Below, piece by piece: positions 8,557-16,477 of a DNA stretch of 49,934 nucleotides. The stretch lies in NCBI GenBank assembly GCA_913061185.1, contig CAJXTI010000024.1, forward strand, positions 1-49,934, in the 5' to 3' direction. Made by a program: the position numbers and the translations under genes. This stretch comes from an uncultured Oceanobacter sp. GTDB taxonomy: Bacteria > Pseudomonadota > Gammaproteobacteria > Pseudomonadales > Oceanobacteraceae. How positions within the stretch are numbered: the first letter of the stretch is position 1; each line of letters begins with the position of its first letter. Under the pieces are notes generated by a model that was given only the letters and a program-made list of their open reading frames with translations, was not told where the DNA came from and did not search any database.

Positions 8557-8628
8557 ACTGCTTTCCGTTCGTTTCAAAAAACCTGCGCGGATACTGATCC
8601 TGTTCATCTTCGGTTAAGGTTGCGACCG

Positions 8629-8634
8629 TATAAT
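8629..8634 (+). promoter_or_regulatory. Candidate -10 element for cytochrome b561
   Basis: A consensus TATAAT lies 39 bp upstream of the b561 start codon. No good -35 hexamer is visible 16-18 bp upstream, so activation by a regulator (perhaps at the 12-bp repeats) is possible. Confidence 0.45.
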
Positions 8635-8673
8635 GTCCTCTGATGATTGATGACATAACAATGGATAGCCTTT

Positions 8674-9198
8674 ATGAATACTGAAATTCGCAGCTATAAC
8701 CTGATTAGCAAGGTGATTCACTGGGGTTCGGCCCTGTTGATTTTTGGTCTGCTGGCGGTTGGGATGACGCTGGAGGATATGGAGAAGGGCCCGGAGAAGT
8801 TCGAGTTGCTGGGCTTGCACAAGTCGTTTGGTGTGCTGTTGTTGATTGTGCTGGTGCTGCGCTTTATCTCTCGGTTTACCAACCCGGTGGATGCGTTGCC
8901 TGAGTTGAGCCGCAAGGATGTGATCAAGGCCAAGGCGCTGCAGGGGTTGCTGTATTTATGCATGTTGATTATGCCGCTCAGCGGTATTTTGATGTCTCAG
9001 GCCGGTGGTCACGAGGTGGCGCTGTTTGGTCTGGGTTTACCAACGCTGATGGGAGAGAGTAAGGACATACATGAAGTGCTGGGTGCGGTGCACGGTATCA
9101 CTTCGAAGGTGTTGATTGTGCTGTTGCTGGCGCACATTGGCGCAGCGTTGTTCCATCACTTCAAACTCAAGGATGACACCCTGAAACGGATGTTGTGA
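8674..9198 (+). CDS. Cytochrome b561
   Basis: A di-haem b inner-membrane electron-transfer protein of 174 residues, the family norm. Four hydrophobic helices are visible. Candidate haem ligands are His16 (VIHWGSA), His49 (LHKSFG), His133/His140 (DIHEVLGAVHG) and His154 (LLAHIGA). A PLSGILMSQAGGHEV segment is characteristic. It probably oxidises ubiquinol or passes superoxide electrons to quinone, as shown for E. coli CybB. The gene stands alone behind a TATAAT-containing upstream region. It ends shortly before an inverted repeat shared with the converging rimK-like gene. Confidence 0.88.
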   Translation: MNTEIRSYNLISKVIHWGSALLIFGLLAVGMTLEDMEKGPEKFELLGLHKSFGVLLLIVLVLRFISRFTNPVDALPELSRKDVIKAKALQGLLYLCMLIMPLSGILMSQAGGHEVALFGLGLPTLMGESKDIHEVLGAVHGITSKVLIVLLLAHIGAALFHHFKLKDDTLKRML

Positions 9199-9230
9199 TA
9201 CTTGGGTGACGGAGCGGGTGACGGGTGAAT

Positions 9231-9265
9231 AACGGATCAGGCGATGTGATGTCGTCTGATCCGTT
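9231..9265. terminator. Inverted repeat between converging genes
   Basis: AACGGATCAG (9231-9240) and CTGATCCGTT (9256-9265) form a perfect 10-bp stem with a 15-nt loop. It lies between the plus-strand b561 stop and the minus-strand rimK-like stop. The position suggests a bidirectional terminator, although T-runs are short. Confidence 0.55.
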
Positions 9266-9275
9266 ATCTCCGCGA

Positions 9276-10751
9276 TTAGCCGCGATGCCGGTCTTCCATG
9301 CGGCGCAGAAATTCCGCCATAATCTCGTGGTAAAGCGCTGCTCCGAGTGACAGATCTTCCACTTCGCTGTCGATACTGGGGTTGTCGTTCACTTCAATAA
9401 CCACCACCCGGCTGCCGCTTTGCTTGATGTCGACACCGTAGAGGCCATCACCAATCAGGCGAGTGGCGCGCAGGGCGATATCCAGTACATCACGCGGGAC
9501 ATCATAGGTCGGCATGGTTTCAAAACCGCCAGAATCCACTGAGCCAGTGTGGTGTTGGTAGATCTGCCAGTGATCCTTCACCATAAAGTAACGGCAGGCG
9601 AACAGTGGCTTGTTGTTCAGTACGCCAATACGCCAATCGTAGTCGGTGAACATGTACTCCTGAGCCAGTACCAGTGCGGATTTTTGCCGCAGCTGTTTCA
9701 GCCCTGTTTCCAGTTCCTTGCGATCACTGACCTTGATCACGCCACGTGAAAACGACCCGTCGGGTGTTTTCAAAACCATCGGAAAGCCTAACGACTGTTC
9801 AAGATCCTGTAATATGGCTTCGGATTGCTGGCTGATGATTCGAGTCGCAGGGGTGCCAATACGATGTGTCTTGAGCAAGTCGGCGAGGTACACCTTGTTG
9901 GTACAACGTAATATCGATGTCGGGTCATCCATGACAACCAGGCCTTCGGCTTCGGCTTTTTTGGCGAAGCGGTAGGTATGGTGGTCGATGTTGGTGGTCT
10001 CGCGGATAAACAGGCCGTCGTATTCTGGCAGGCGCATGTAATCCTTTTTACCGATCAGCGAGACGTTGATGCCCAGGCGCTTGCCAGCCCGTACAAAGCG
10101 GGCGATGGCGTTTCTATCGCTGGGCGGCATTGCTTCGTCCGGGTTCACCAGCATGGCCAGATCAAAGCGGTAACGCTTGCGAGTACGAGGCTTACGCCAC
10201 AGCAGGTTGGAGTACTGATCGACCGCATCGGCAAAATCGGTTTGATCCTGTTCGGTTTTAAGATCGCCCAACGCCAGTACTCGAATTCGGTCGACGGTCC
10301 AGCTGGTTTGCTTGCGTAAGCGCACTTCCAGAATCGGCGCGGCAAAACGCTCAAACAATTGTTTGCCTAACGGTGCCAAGGCACTGATCGGGGTTCTGCC
10401 GAAAAACAGCCGAAATACCAGCTCGGTGCCACTGTCGTCCAGTTGCCGAGCGAGTTTGTCGATGGTCTGCTCCAATCCTTCCAGCTGCAATGAGGTCAGG
10501 GCTTTACGGCGTACATCATTAAATACCGTAATGGACGGAATGATGTGATGGCCTCGGGCTTCTGCCAGCAAGGACGCATAGTAGCCACGGCCAAGTGCGT
10601 GGCTGTTGCGACAGCAATTGATAACCCGCACCTTGTTGTCCGAGGTCTCGGTAGGCAACGCCAGGTATTGTTCGAACGAAATAACGTCTTTACTAGGGAA
10701 GTAGGGTGCCCAGTCGTTCAGGTCATCAACAACGACGTAATACGCAGGCAT
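9276..10751 (-). CDS. RimK-like ATP-grasp ligase with N-terminal RLAN-type domain
   Basis: A 491-residue protein about 200 residues longer than RimK. Residues ~1-150 form the N-terminal domain seen in 'RimK family' proteins (YYVVVDDLNDWAPYFPSKDV, NSHALGRGYYASLLAEARGH). Residues ~270-485 are the ATP-grasp: ILRCTNKVYLADLL, FPMVLKTPDGSFSRGVIKV, LAQEYMFTDYDWRIGVLNN, and the Mg-binding VVVIEVNDNPSIDSE. ATP-grasp ligases of this type join an amino acid to a peptide or protein C-terminus through an acyl phosphate; the substrate here is unknown. It is transcribed away from the GNAT-C39 gene at 11136, a partner recurrently found beside it. The ATG at 10751 has no strong Shine-Dalgarno site. Confidence 0.85.
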   Translation of the reverse strand: MPAYYVVVDDLNDWAPYFPSKDVISFEQYLALPTETSDNKVRVINCCRNSHALGRGYYASLLAEARGHHIIPSITVFNDVRRKALTSLQLEGLEQTIDKLARQLDDSGTELVFRLFFGRTPISALAPLGKQLFERFAAPILEVRLRKQTSWTVDRIRVLALGDLKTEQDQTDFADAVDQYSNLLWRKPRTRKRYRFDLAMLVNPDEAMPPSDRNAIARFVRAGKRLGINVSLIGKKDYMRLPEYDGLFIRETTNIDHHTYRFAKKAEAEGLVVMDDPTSILRCTNKVYLADLLKTHRIGTPATRIISQQSEAILQDLEQSLGFPMVLKTPDGSFSRGVIKVSDRKELETGLKQLRQKSALVLAQEYMFTDYDWRIGVLNNKPLFACRYFMVKDHWQIYQHHTGSVDSGGFETMPTYDVPRDVLDIALRATRLIGDGLYGVDIKQSGSRVVVIEVNDNPSIDSEVEDLSLGAALYHEIMAEFLRRMEDRHRG

Positions 10752-11135
10752 GGCACATGGTCCTCAGGAATATGAATGATGGTGAAAAGCTGATGGCGAA
10801 CAGACGGGAATACCGTAACGGTGGCGCATGGTGAGGCCTGCCGCCTGCGACGTATAACGAAATTTTCTTGTTTTGTAGAGCAAGAAATTCTGATGTTACC
10901 TGGAGGGCACCAGTGTCAGACTGTCGGGCAGATTTCAAACCTGAATTCAAAACCAGAGTGTTTGCAACAATGGCGCTACACCTCGGCGCTTAATGCTCAC
11001 CTATCATCTGTATATGGCGCTTTGTTCTTGCTTGTTGCTGTGTTTTTCATGGCTCATCGCGCGATATTTTTAGATACACCTCATACATTCAAGTATTGGT
11101 TGGTGGTATGACGCTGTTTTCTCTCGGATTCCATA
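10752..11135. other. Divergent intergenic region between the rimK-like and GNAT-C39 genes
   Basis: These 384 bases should hold both promoters. A hairpin-like inverted repeat, AATTTTCTTG (10861-10870) and CAAGAAATT (10881-10889) with one bulge and a 10-nt spacer, may be an operator. A frame of 96 codons (10821-11111) has poor codon structure and no Shine-Dalgarno site, so it is not called. No small precursor-peptide gene with a good start was recognised. Confidence 0.4.
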
Positions 11136-12242
11136 ATGACCGACTTTTTGATTCGTCCTGCTGTTGAAGCTGATCTGGCTCAGCTGGTAATGCTGGAAAA
11201 CAGCACCTTTACCACCGACCAATTATCGCGCCGCAGTTTTCGCCATTTTATTCGTCATGCCCATGCCAGCGTACTGGTTGCCGAGCAGGCCGGTGAAATG
11301 GCCGGGTATGTGCTGGTGTTATACCGTCGAGGAACCTGGCTGGCCCGTGTGTATTCGTTGGCGGTGGCGTTGCGGTTTCGGGGCCAGCGGCTGGGCCAAC
11401 AGTTGATGGCGGTGGCCGAGCAGGCAGCCGAACAACACGATTGTGCGTTTGTACGCCTGGAAGTCAGCGTATGTAATACCGTCGCCTGCCAGCTTTACAA
11501 GGCAACTGGTTTTAAAACCATTGCCCGTTTGCCGCAGTATTACGCCAATGGTGATGATGGTGTGCGGATGGAAAAGGCGTTGTATCGCAAGCGCAGCAAT
11601 CCTGTGCGACCCACGACCTACTACGAGCAGACGACGGATTTTACCTGCGGCCCGGCCAGTTTGATGATGGGTTTACACAGTCTGAACCCGGAGTACCAGA
11701 TGAGCCGTCGGGAAGAGCTGCAAATCTGGCGCGAGGCCACCACCATTTTTATGACTACGGGTCATGGAGGCTGCTCGCCCCATGGACTGGCGCTCAGTGC
11801 CTACCAGCGCGGTGCCCAGGTACGTTTGTACGTCAGTCATAACGGTGTGCCTTTTATCGATGGTGTACGGGGTGATCACAAAAAAGCGGTGATTGAACTG
11901 GTGCATCAGGATTTTGTTGAGCGGCTGGCCGATACCACCGTGACCCTGGTCGAACAGTCGCTGACACTGGAACAATTACGCCAGCATCTACAACAAGGTG
12001 AGGTACTGGTTTGCCTGATCAGTACTTGGCGCTTGAACCGCAATCGGGCACCGCACTGGGTGGTGGTGACCTTTGCCGATGAGGACTATGTGTACTTGAC
12101 CGATCCGGATTTTGAGAAGGAAGAAGGCCAAAGTAGCACTGACTTTATCGATGTTCCAATCCGGCATGATGAATTTATTCATATGGCGTCGTTCGGGCGT
12201 CAGCGGCTGAAGTGCACACTGGTACTGTCGCGTGCGCTGTAA
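11136..12242 (+). CDS. GNAT acetyltransferase fused to peptidase C39-like domain
   Basis: A 368-residue two-domain protein. Residues 1-150 are a RimI-like GNAT N-acetyltransferase: IRPAVEADLAQLVMLEN, acetyl-CoA loop RFRGQRLGQQL at 81-90, and NTVACQLYKATGFK. Residues ~160-368 are a C39-like (papain-fold) cysteine protease domain with DFTCGPAS (Cys171), PHWVVVTF (His307) and YLTDPDF (Asp323), a plausible catalytic triad. This fusion occurs repeatedly next to RimK-like ATP-grasp genes and has been discussed as a peptide-modification module. A double role, acetylating and cleaving a peptide that the ligase extends, is inference. The start has only a weak CGGA upstream. Confidence 0.85.
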   Translation: MTDFLIRPAVEADLAQLVMLENSTFTTDQLSRRSFRHFIRHAHASVLVAEQAGEMAGYVLVLYRRGTWLARVYSLAVALRFRGQRLGQQLMAVAEQAAEQHDCAFVRLEVSVCNTVACQLYKATGFKTIARLPQYYANGDDGVRMEKALYRKRSNPVRPTTYYEQTTDFTCGPASLMMGLHSLNPEYQMSRREELQIWREATTIFMTTGHGGCSPHGLALSAYQRGAQVRLYVSHNGVPFIDGVRGDHKKAVIELVHQDFVERLADTTVTLVEQSLTLEQLRQHLQQGEVLVCLISTWRLNRNRAPHWVVVTFADEDYVYLTDPDFEKEEGQSSTDFIDVPIRHDEFIHMASFGRQRLKCTLVLSRAL

Positions 12243-12375
12243 CACGATTCAGTTCCGGCAAGGTTGGAATAATAGAGTGTTGCAGAGTGTTGCTGCTCGC
12301 AGGCTGGGCAAGTGATGCCACAACCGACATACTGAAGGTATGTGCAAGGTCGCCCGCCAGAATAAAGGAATCGTC

Positions 12376-13041
12376 ATGTCCAAGCCGTTAACCATCGATT
12401 TTGTCTCTGATGTTGTCTGTCCCTGGTGCGCCATTGGCCTCGCCAGTCTGACTCGGGCGCTGCAACAGTTGGGCGATGAAGTCGATGCAACCATTCATTT
12501 CCATCCCTTTGAGCTGACACCCGACATGGGCAGTGACGGCGAATACGTAGTGCCGTATCTGTCGAGCAAATACGGCATCAGTCCGGAGCAGGTTGCCGCA
12601 AGCCAGGCGCAGATTACCGCACGGGGCCAGGATGTCGGGTTTGTTTTTGACTTTCGTGACGACAGTAAAAAATGGAATACCTTCAAAGCTCACCGGTTGT
12701 TGCACTGGGCCGGGTTGCAAGGTGAGGGTGACCAGCTGGCGTTAAAACAAGCGTTACTGTTGGCCTACTTTACCCACAATCAAAACCCGGATGATATTGA
12801 TCTGCTGTGTGGTATCGCAACACAGGTCGGGCTGGATGGCGCTGCCGCCCGAACCGTACTGGAAAGTAATCAGTACGCGGATGACGTACTGGATGCCGAG
12901 CAACACTGGCAACAACAGGGCATCAGTTCTGTTCCGGCGATGATATTTAATGGCAGCCATTTGGTGTCGGGTGGGCAGCCGGAGGAAACGCTGAAAAAAG
13001 TTATTCGGGATGTGGTGAGGATGTCTGAAGCTATTAATTAA
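12376..13041 (+). CDS. FrnE-like DsbA-family oxidoreductase
   Basis: A 221-residue cytoplasmic thioredoxin-fold protein (COG2761, FrnE type). The redox motif is Cys15-Pro-Trp-Cys18 in FVSDVVCPWCAIG, with a helical insert rich in family landmarks (ITARGQDVGFVFDF, NTFKAHRLLHWA) and the cis-Pro loop SSVPAMIFNG. There is no signal peptide, in keeping with cytosolic disulphide isomerase or stress roles. ATG 12376 was chosen because AAAGGA sits 7 nt upstream and the family starts there; the frame is open upstream to 12340. It follows the GNAT-C39 gene by about 130 bp in the same direction but may have its own promoter. Confidence 0.87.
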   Translation: MSKPLTIDFVSDVVCPWCAIGLASLTRALQQLGDEVDATIHFHPFELTPDMGSDGEYVVPYLSSKYGISPEQVAASQAQITARGQDVGFVFDFRDDSKKWNTFKAHRLLHWAGLQGEGDQLALKQALLLAYFTHNQNPDDIDLLCGIATQVGLDGAAARTVLESNQYADDVLDAEQHWQQQGISSVPAMIFNGSHLVSGGQPEETLKKVIRDVVRMSEAIN

Positions 13042-13207
13042 CCGACATCGTTGTGTTCAGATCTGAGCTGACGCGTTAAATCCCGGTTTTTCTGGCGATA
13101 TTAACCCATTGTTAACCTTCTTCCGTGCAGAATTCACAGATAGACATTGAGCTGGCTATTACCCGGCTCTGAATGTCCCTGTGAATCATCTGAGCATGGA
13201 AAACAAT

Positions 13208-14542
13208 ATGAAATCTGCCACCCGCCTGTACCTCGGCTTGCTATTGGCCATCACCCTGTTGTGGTTGCTGGCCGACTCCCTGTTACCCGAACCCTTTAGC
13301 TATTTCTCATTCCGCGCGGTGTTTATTCAGTACAGCGGAGCGATTGCCATGGCAGTGATGAGCCTGGCCATGGTATTGGCGGTGCGATCTTCCTGGTTGG
13401 AAGCACGACTGAATGGCCTGGATAAAATGTACCGGTTACACAAATGGCTGGGTATTACGGCCCTGGTGACAGCGGTGCTGCACTGGTGGTTTGCCCAGGG
13501 CACCAAATGGATGGTGGGTTGGGGCTGGCTGGAACGACCACAACGAGGAGCTCGGCCAGAGCAAACGCCAGGGCTGATTGAAGGGGCATTCAACAGTGTG
13601 CGCGAATTGGCCGAGCAAGTGGGTGAATGGGCTTTTTATGGTGCCGCCTTGTTGATGGTACTGGCATTGATCAAGCGCTTTCCGTATCACTGGTTCAAAA
13701 AGACTCATACCCTGATCGCAGTGGCGTACCTCGCATTGGTGTTTCACGCGGTAGTGCTGATCAAATTTGAATATTGGTCACAGCCGATTGGCTGGTTGTT
13801 GGCACTGCTGATTCTGGCTGGGACGCTATCGGCTGTGTGGATTTTGGCAGGCCGGGTGGGCAAGCGTCGTACGGTTGCAGGTCATATCGACAGTGTGATT
13901 CGCTACCCGGATATGAAGACGATAGAAACCCGTATCTGCCCGGATCATGGGTGGCCGGGACACCGCGCCGGACAGTTTGCTTTTCTGAAAAGCCGTGCGG
14001 ATGAAGCGCCTCACCCCTTTACCATTGCCTCTGCCTGGAATCCGGCTGATCCCTGTCTGGTGTTTATCAGTAAGGCGCTGGGTGATCACACCGTTCAGAT
14101 GATGGATTACCTGGAACCCGGTTTGCCGGTCTCGGTAGAAGGCCCGTATGGGTGTTTCAACTTTGAAGATGATCGTCCGCGTCAGATCTGGATAGGGGGG
14201 GGCATTGGCATTACGCCGTTTATTGCACGAATGAAACAACTGCAACAGCTGCCCGGCAAGCAATCGATTGATCTTTATCATACGACGGCTGACGTTGATG
14301 AACAGGCACTCGACAAGTTGATAAGCGATGCCCGTGATGCCTGTGTGGAGCTGCACCTGGTGCTCTCCGGGCAAGACAAGCGTTTGACGGCGCAACAGAT
14401 TATGGAAGAGGTGCCAGAATGGCAGCAAGCCAGTGTCTGGTTTTGTGGCCCGGCAGCCTTTGGACAGCAACTTAACCGTGAGCTGACAGCCGCTGGTATG
14501 AATGCAGGCTGCTTCCATCAAGAAATGTTTGCTATGCGATAG
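13208..14542 (+). CDS. Ferric reductase-like transmembrane flavohaem oxidoreductase
   Basis: A 444-residue membrane protein (COG4097 type). The N-terminal half has about six helices of a ferric-reductase-like domain. Candidate haem histidines are in LHKWLGITALVTAVLHWW and, later, KKTHTLIAVAYLALVFHAVV. The C-terminal half is a cytosolic FNR module: FAD motif HPFTIAS, NAD-binding IGGGIGITPFI, and a WFCGPAAFG segment. It would move electrons from NAD(P)H through FAD and haem b to an outer acceptor such as ferric iron or oxygen; the acceptor is not known. ATG 13208 has GGAAA upstream, but ATG 13196 is also possible. A strong 9-bp terminator follows. Confidence 0.85.
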   Translation: MKSATRLYLGLLLAITLLWLLADSLLPEPFSYFSFRAVFIQYSGAIAMAVMSLAMVLAVRSSWLEARLNGLDKMYRLHKWLGITALVTAVLHWWFAQGTKWMVGWGWLERPQRGARPEQTPGLIEGAFNSVRELAEQVGEWAFYGAALLMVLALIKRFPYHWFKKTHTLIAVAYLALVFHAVVLIKFEYWSQPIGWLLALLILAGTLSAVWILAGRVGKRRTVAGHIDSVIRYPDMKTIETRICPDHGWPGHRAGQFAFLKSRADEAPHPFTIASAWNPADPCLVFISKALGDHTVQMMDYLEPGLPVSVEGPYGCFNFEDDRPRQIWIGGGIGITPFIARMKQLQQLPGKQSIDLYHTTADVDEQALDKLISDARDACVELHLVLSGQDKRLTAQQIMEEVPEWQQASVWFCGPAAFGQQLNRELTAAGMNAGCFHQEMFAMR

Positions 14543-14596
14543 TGTTATCGAGCCATCTTTGACCACACCAAAGTGGATGACGACAGCCCAATGGAG

Positions 14597-14619
14597 AAGG
14601 CGGGCTGTTCGCCCGCCTT
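14597..14619 (+). terminator. Rho-independent-type hairpin
   Basis: AAGGCGGGC (14597-14605), loop TGTTC, GCCCGCCTT (14611-14619): a perfect 9-bp GC-rich stem 55 bp after the ferric-reductase-like gene. The downstream T-run is poor. Confidence 0.75.
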
Positions 14620-14677
14620 GATAATCCGGTGTGTCAAAATGTAATTGATACACACCTTTAAAAATAAATACGTTAAT

Positions 14678-14701
14678 AAAAAACGACTACAGCTCTAGTC
14701 G
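14678..14701 (-). terminator. Intrinsic terminator overlapping the stop of the PilJ-like gene
   Basis: On the minus strand CGACTA, loop GAGCTG, TAGTCG is followed directly by six Ts (plus-strand 14701 down to 14678). The first arm contains the TAG stop codon of the gene, a very compact intrinsic terminator. Confidence 0.8.
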
Positions 14702-15468
14702 GCCAGCTTTTCGTACATAATCGCCACGGCGGACATTTTATTAAAGATAGACTCACTGGTGACCGAAATAACCGTTGGTACAAAATGGCCTTGTTCATCC
14801 AGCTTGAAACCGGAATTCGAAAATTTCCATTGTGACTTTACCTTGGCCAGTGCCGCCGATATCTCGGTGGTATTGGAGCTGGAAGTCGTCAGTGAATTGA
14901 GAGAATCATCAAATTCTTTTACCGACTTGTCGAAATCCTGTTTCAGGGTTTTGCCGTCAACGTTCCAGTACAAGGCAAAATAATACTTGGCAATTTTCTG
15001 GGTCAGTGTGGTGCCGTGCTCAGAAACTTCAATCAACTGGGCGATGGGCGAGTTGGATTGATGTGCAATGAATGCCACCGCGCTGTCGCAAATCGCTAGC
15101 AGCTCTTCACTTTCCTTGATGATGGAGATGGCTTTGGCCTGACTTGGCGGTGAGATAATGTTGTTACGGTAGTGCTCCCATGCCGTGCCGATGGCTTGGA
15201 TCGACTTGCCAGAGGCATTATTTTCGGAGTATTCCAGCAAGGTTTGATAGCGCATCTCAAAAGTCGCGATGCTTTCGTCCAGATCTTTCATCGCTTCGTC
15301 AGGGCGTATGCCTGCGCCAATCGCCATGTAATCCTTGGCCATCCGTTGTGACAGCATACACAGGCTACCGGTCAGGTATTCTGCTTCAGGAATTGTCAAT
15401 GTTGCGGCTTGTGATAACAGTGGGAAGAACAGAGAGATCGTTAAAGCAGAAGGTGCCAGATATTTCAT
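14695..15468 (-). CDS. Stand-alone periplasmic PilJ/NarX-like sensor-domain protein
   Basis: A secreted protein of 257 residues. A signal peptide (MKYLAPSALTISLFFPLLSQ, cut after AA) is followed by helical repeats. The segment LTGSLCMLSQRMAKDYMAIG resembles the 'xRxRMLSQRMAK' helix of the PilJ/NarX type IV pili methyl-accepting domain, here without the transmembrane and signalling parts of a receptor. A second helical half (TLTQKIAKYYFALYW) resembles a degenerate repeat of it. In receptors this domain senses ligands or pili. As a soluble periplasmic protein it may bind a ligand for another receptor, but that is inference. It is AT-richer than its neighbours and flanked by an AT-rich spacer, hinting at later acquisition. 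Confidence 0.72.
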   Translation of the reverse strand: MKYLAPSALTISLFFPLLSQAATLTIPEAEYLTGSLCMLSQRMAKDYMAIGAGIRPDEAMKDLDESIATFEMRYQTLLEYSENNASGKSIQAIGTAWEHYRNNIISPPSQAKAISIIKESEELLAICDSAVAFIAHQSNSPIAQLIEVSEHGTTLTQKIAKYYFALYWNVDGKTLKQDFDKSVKEFDDSLNSLTTSSSNTTEISAALAKVKSQWKFSNSGFKLDEQGHFVPTVISVTSESIFNKMSAVAIMYEKLAD

Positions 15469-15937
15469 AGAGTAATAAATTCGCGTTGAATAAGTGCTTT
15501 GGACAAGTCAGGGAATCCTGCCTTGCCGGATAATTATGCGTGATCATGAATGGATTGATTATACGGTAGTAACGTAAGTGTAATGTTTATTTTTGTGATT
15601 AACTCGATAGTTTTTACAAAAAACAGAGTCTAAAAGACTTATTTTGTGACTTTTTTATTGTTTGATTTGAAAGATGTCGGACGAAATAAAAATCGTCGAA
15701 GGTGTTTTATAAATAAGAATGATTTTAATTTGTCTTGTTGTTGGCGTTTTGATGTATTCCTGTGGCAATGATTAGGCTATATATCAGCTGCTGCTGAATC
15801 TCTTGGTGTCAAAAATTATCAATCAGCTATAACGAATAAGAACGTTTTATCAACGCTTGTGAATAGGCTCAGAGGCTCTGTCGGGCAGTATGACTGGCTG
15901 GGCCGTATGCCGGGAGTGCCCTTATACTGCCAGCTCT
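15469..15937. other. AT-rich intergenic region
   Basis: These 469 bases contain no gene. Base composition drops sharply compared with both sides, with many T/A runs between 15580 and 15760. The promoter of the PilJ-like gene must lie at the left side. At the right an 8-bp inverted repeat, GGCAGTAT (15884-15891) and ATACTGCC (15924-15931), lies just beyond the stop of the minus-strand gene at 15938. It could be that gene's terminator despite a long loop. Confidence 0.45.
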
Positions 15938-16363
15938 TTAGCTACAAAGGCTCAGCGTCATTTTGCATTCGGCCAGAACCTGCTGAGAAAAATTAATGTA
16001 ATCCTGGGTGACCAGGCCTCCATCCGTCGATTCACGCAGCATCAGTACCAGAGTCCAGACACCTTCTGTTGGCATTTGCATCGGCAGAGTAGCGGAACAA
16101 TTACGAAAACAGTGCTGGCCACTCAGGCTCCCCAAAGGCTGGCTGGCAATGAGGTAGCCGGAAAAGTTGCCGCCAGTATACGGTGCTTCCAGCGCCCAGA
16201 TTTCGAGTGCCAGTTCACCACTGGCAGAATCGGCATTGCGGCGGCTGGCGACCTCGGCAACGTCCAGATACAGGGTTTCACCCTCAATGTGGTAACTGCA
16301 CACACCGTTGAGCGCCAGTTCTTTTTGGGGAGAAGGCAGCGGGATTTGCATCGGAGTAGCCAT
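15938..16363 (-). CDS. Hypothetical protein, beta-rich, about 141 residues
   Basis: A soluble protein not assigned to a named family. It starts MATPMQIPLPSPQKELALNG and has alternating hydrophobic strands typical of a beta-sandwich (SGELALEIWALEAPYTGG, GVWTLVLMLRES), with four scattered cysteines. The frame is open to 16450. ATG 16363 fits better, because a GCAGGA-like site lies upstream on the minus strand and the extra N-terminus looks unlike a protein. It follows the COG2509 flavoprotein gene by about 110 bp in the same direction and may be cotranscribed with it. Confidence 0.6.
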   Translation of the reverse strand: MATPMQIPLPSPQKELALNGVCSYHIEGETLYLDVAEVASRRNADSASGELALEIWALEAPYTGGNFSGYLIASQPLGSLSGQHCFRNCSATLPMQMPTEGVWTLVLMLRESTDGGLVTQDYINFSQQVLAECKMTLSLCS

Positions 16364-16477
16364 GGAAAATATCCTGCGAGGAGAATAATTGGGTGCAACA
16401 GCATAACAGGGAAAACCGTGAGCGGTAGACGCCAGAGCGGATAAATACATTGCCCTCTGGCGCTGCGGCTAGCTGGC

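Noticed and set aside
10821..11111. 96-codon frame as a precursor peptide for the RimK-like system
   Set aside because: No Shine-Dalgarno site, no leader/core pattern, and irregular codon use; more likely promoter DNA.
13826..14653. 275-codon minus-strand frame opposite the ferric-reductase-like gene
   Set aside because: A shadow of a clearly coding plus-strand FNR domain.
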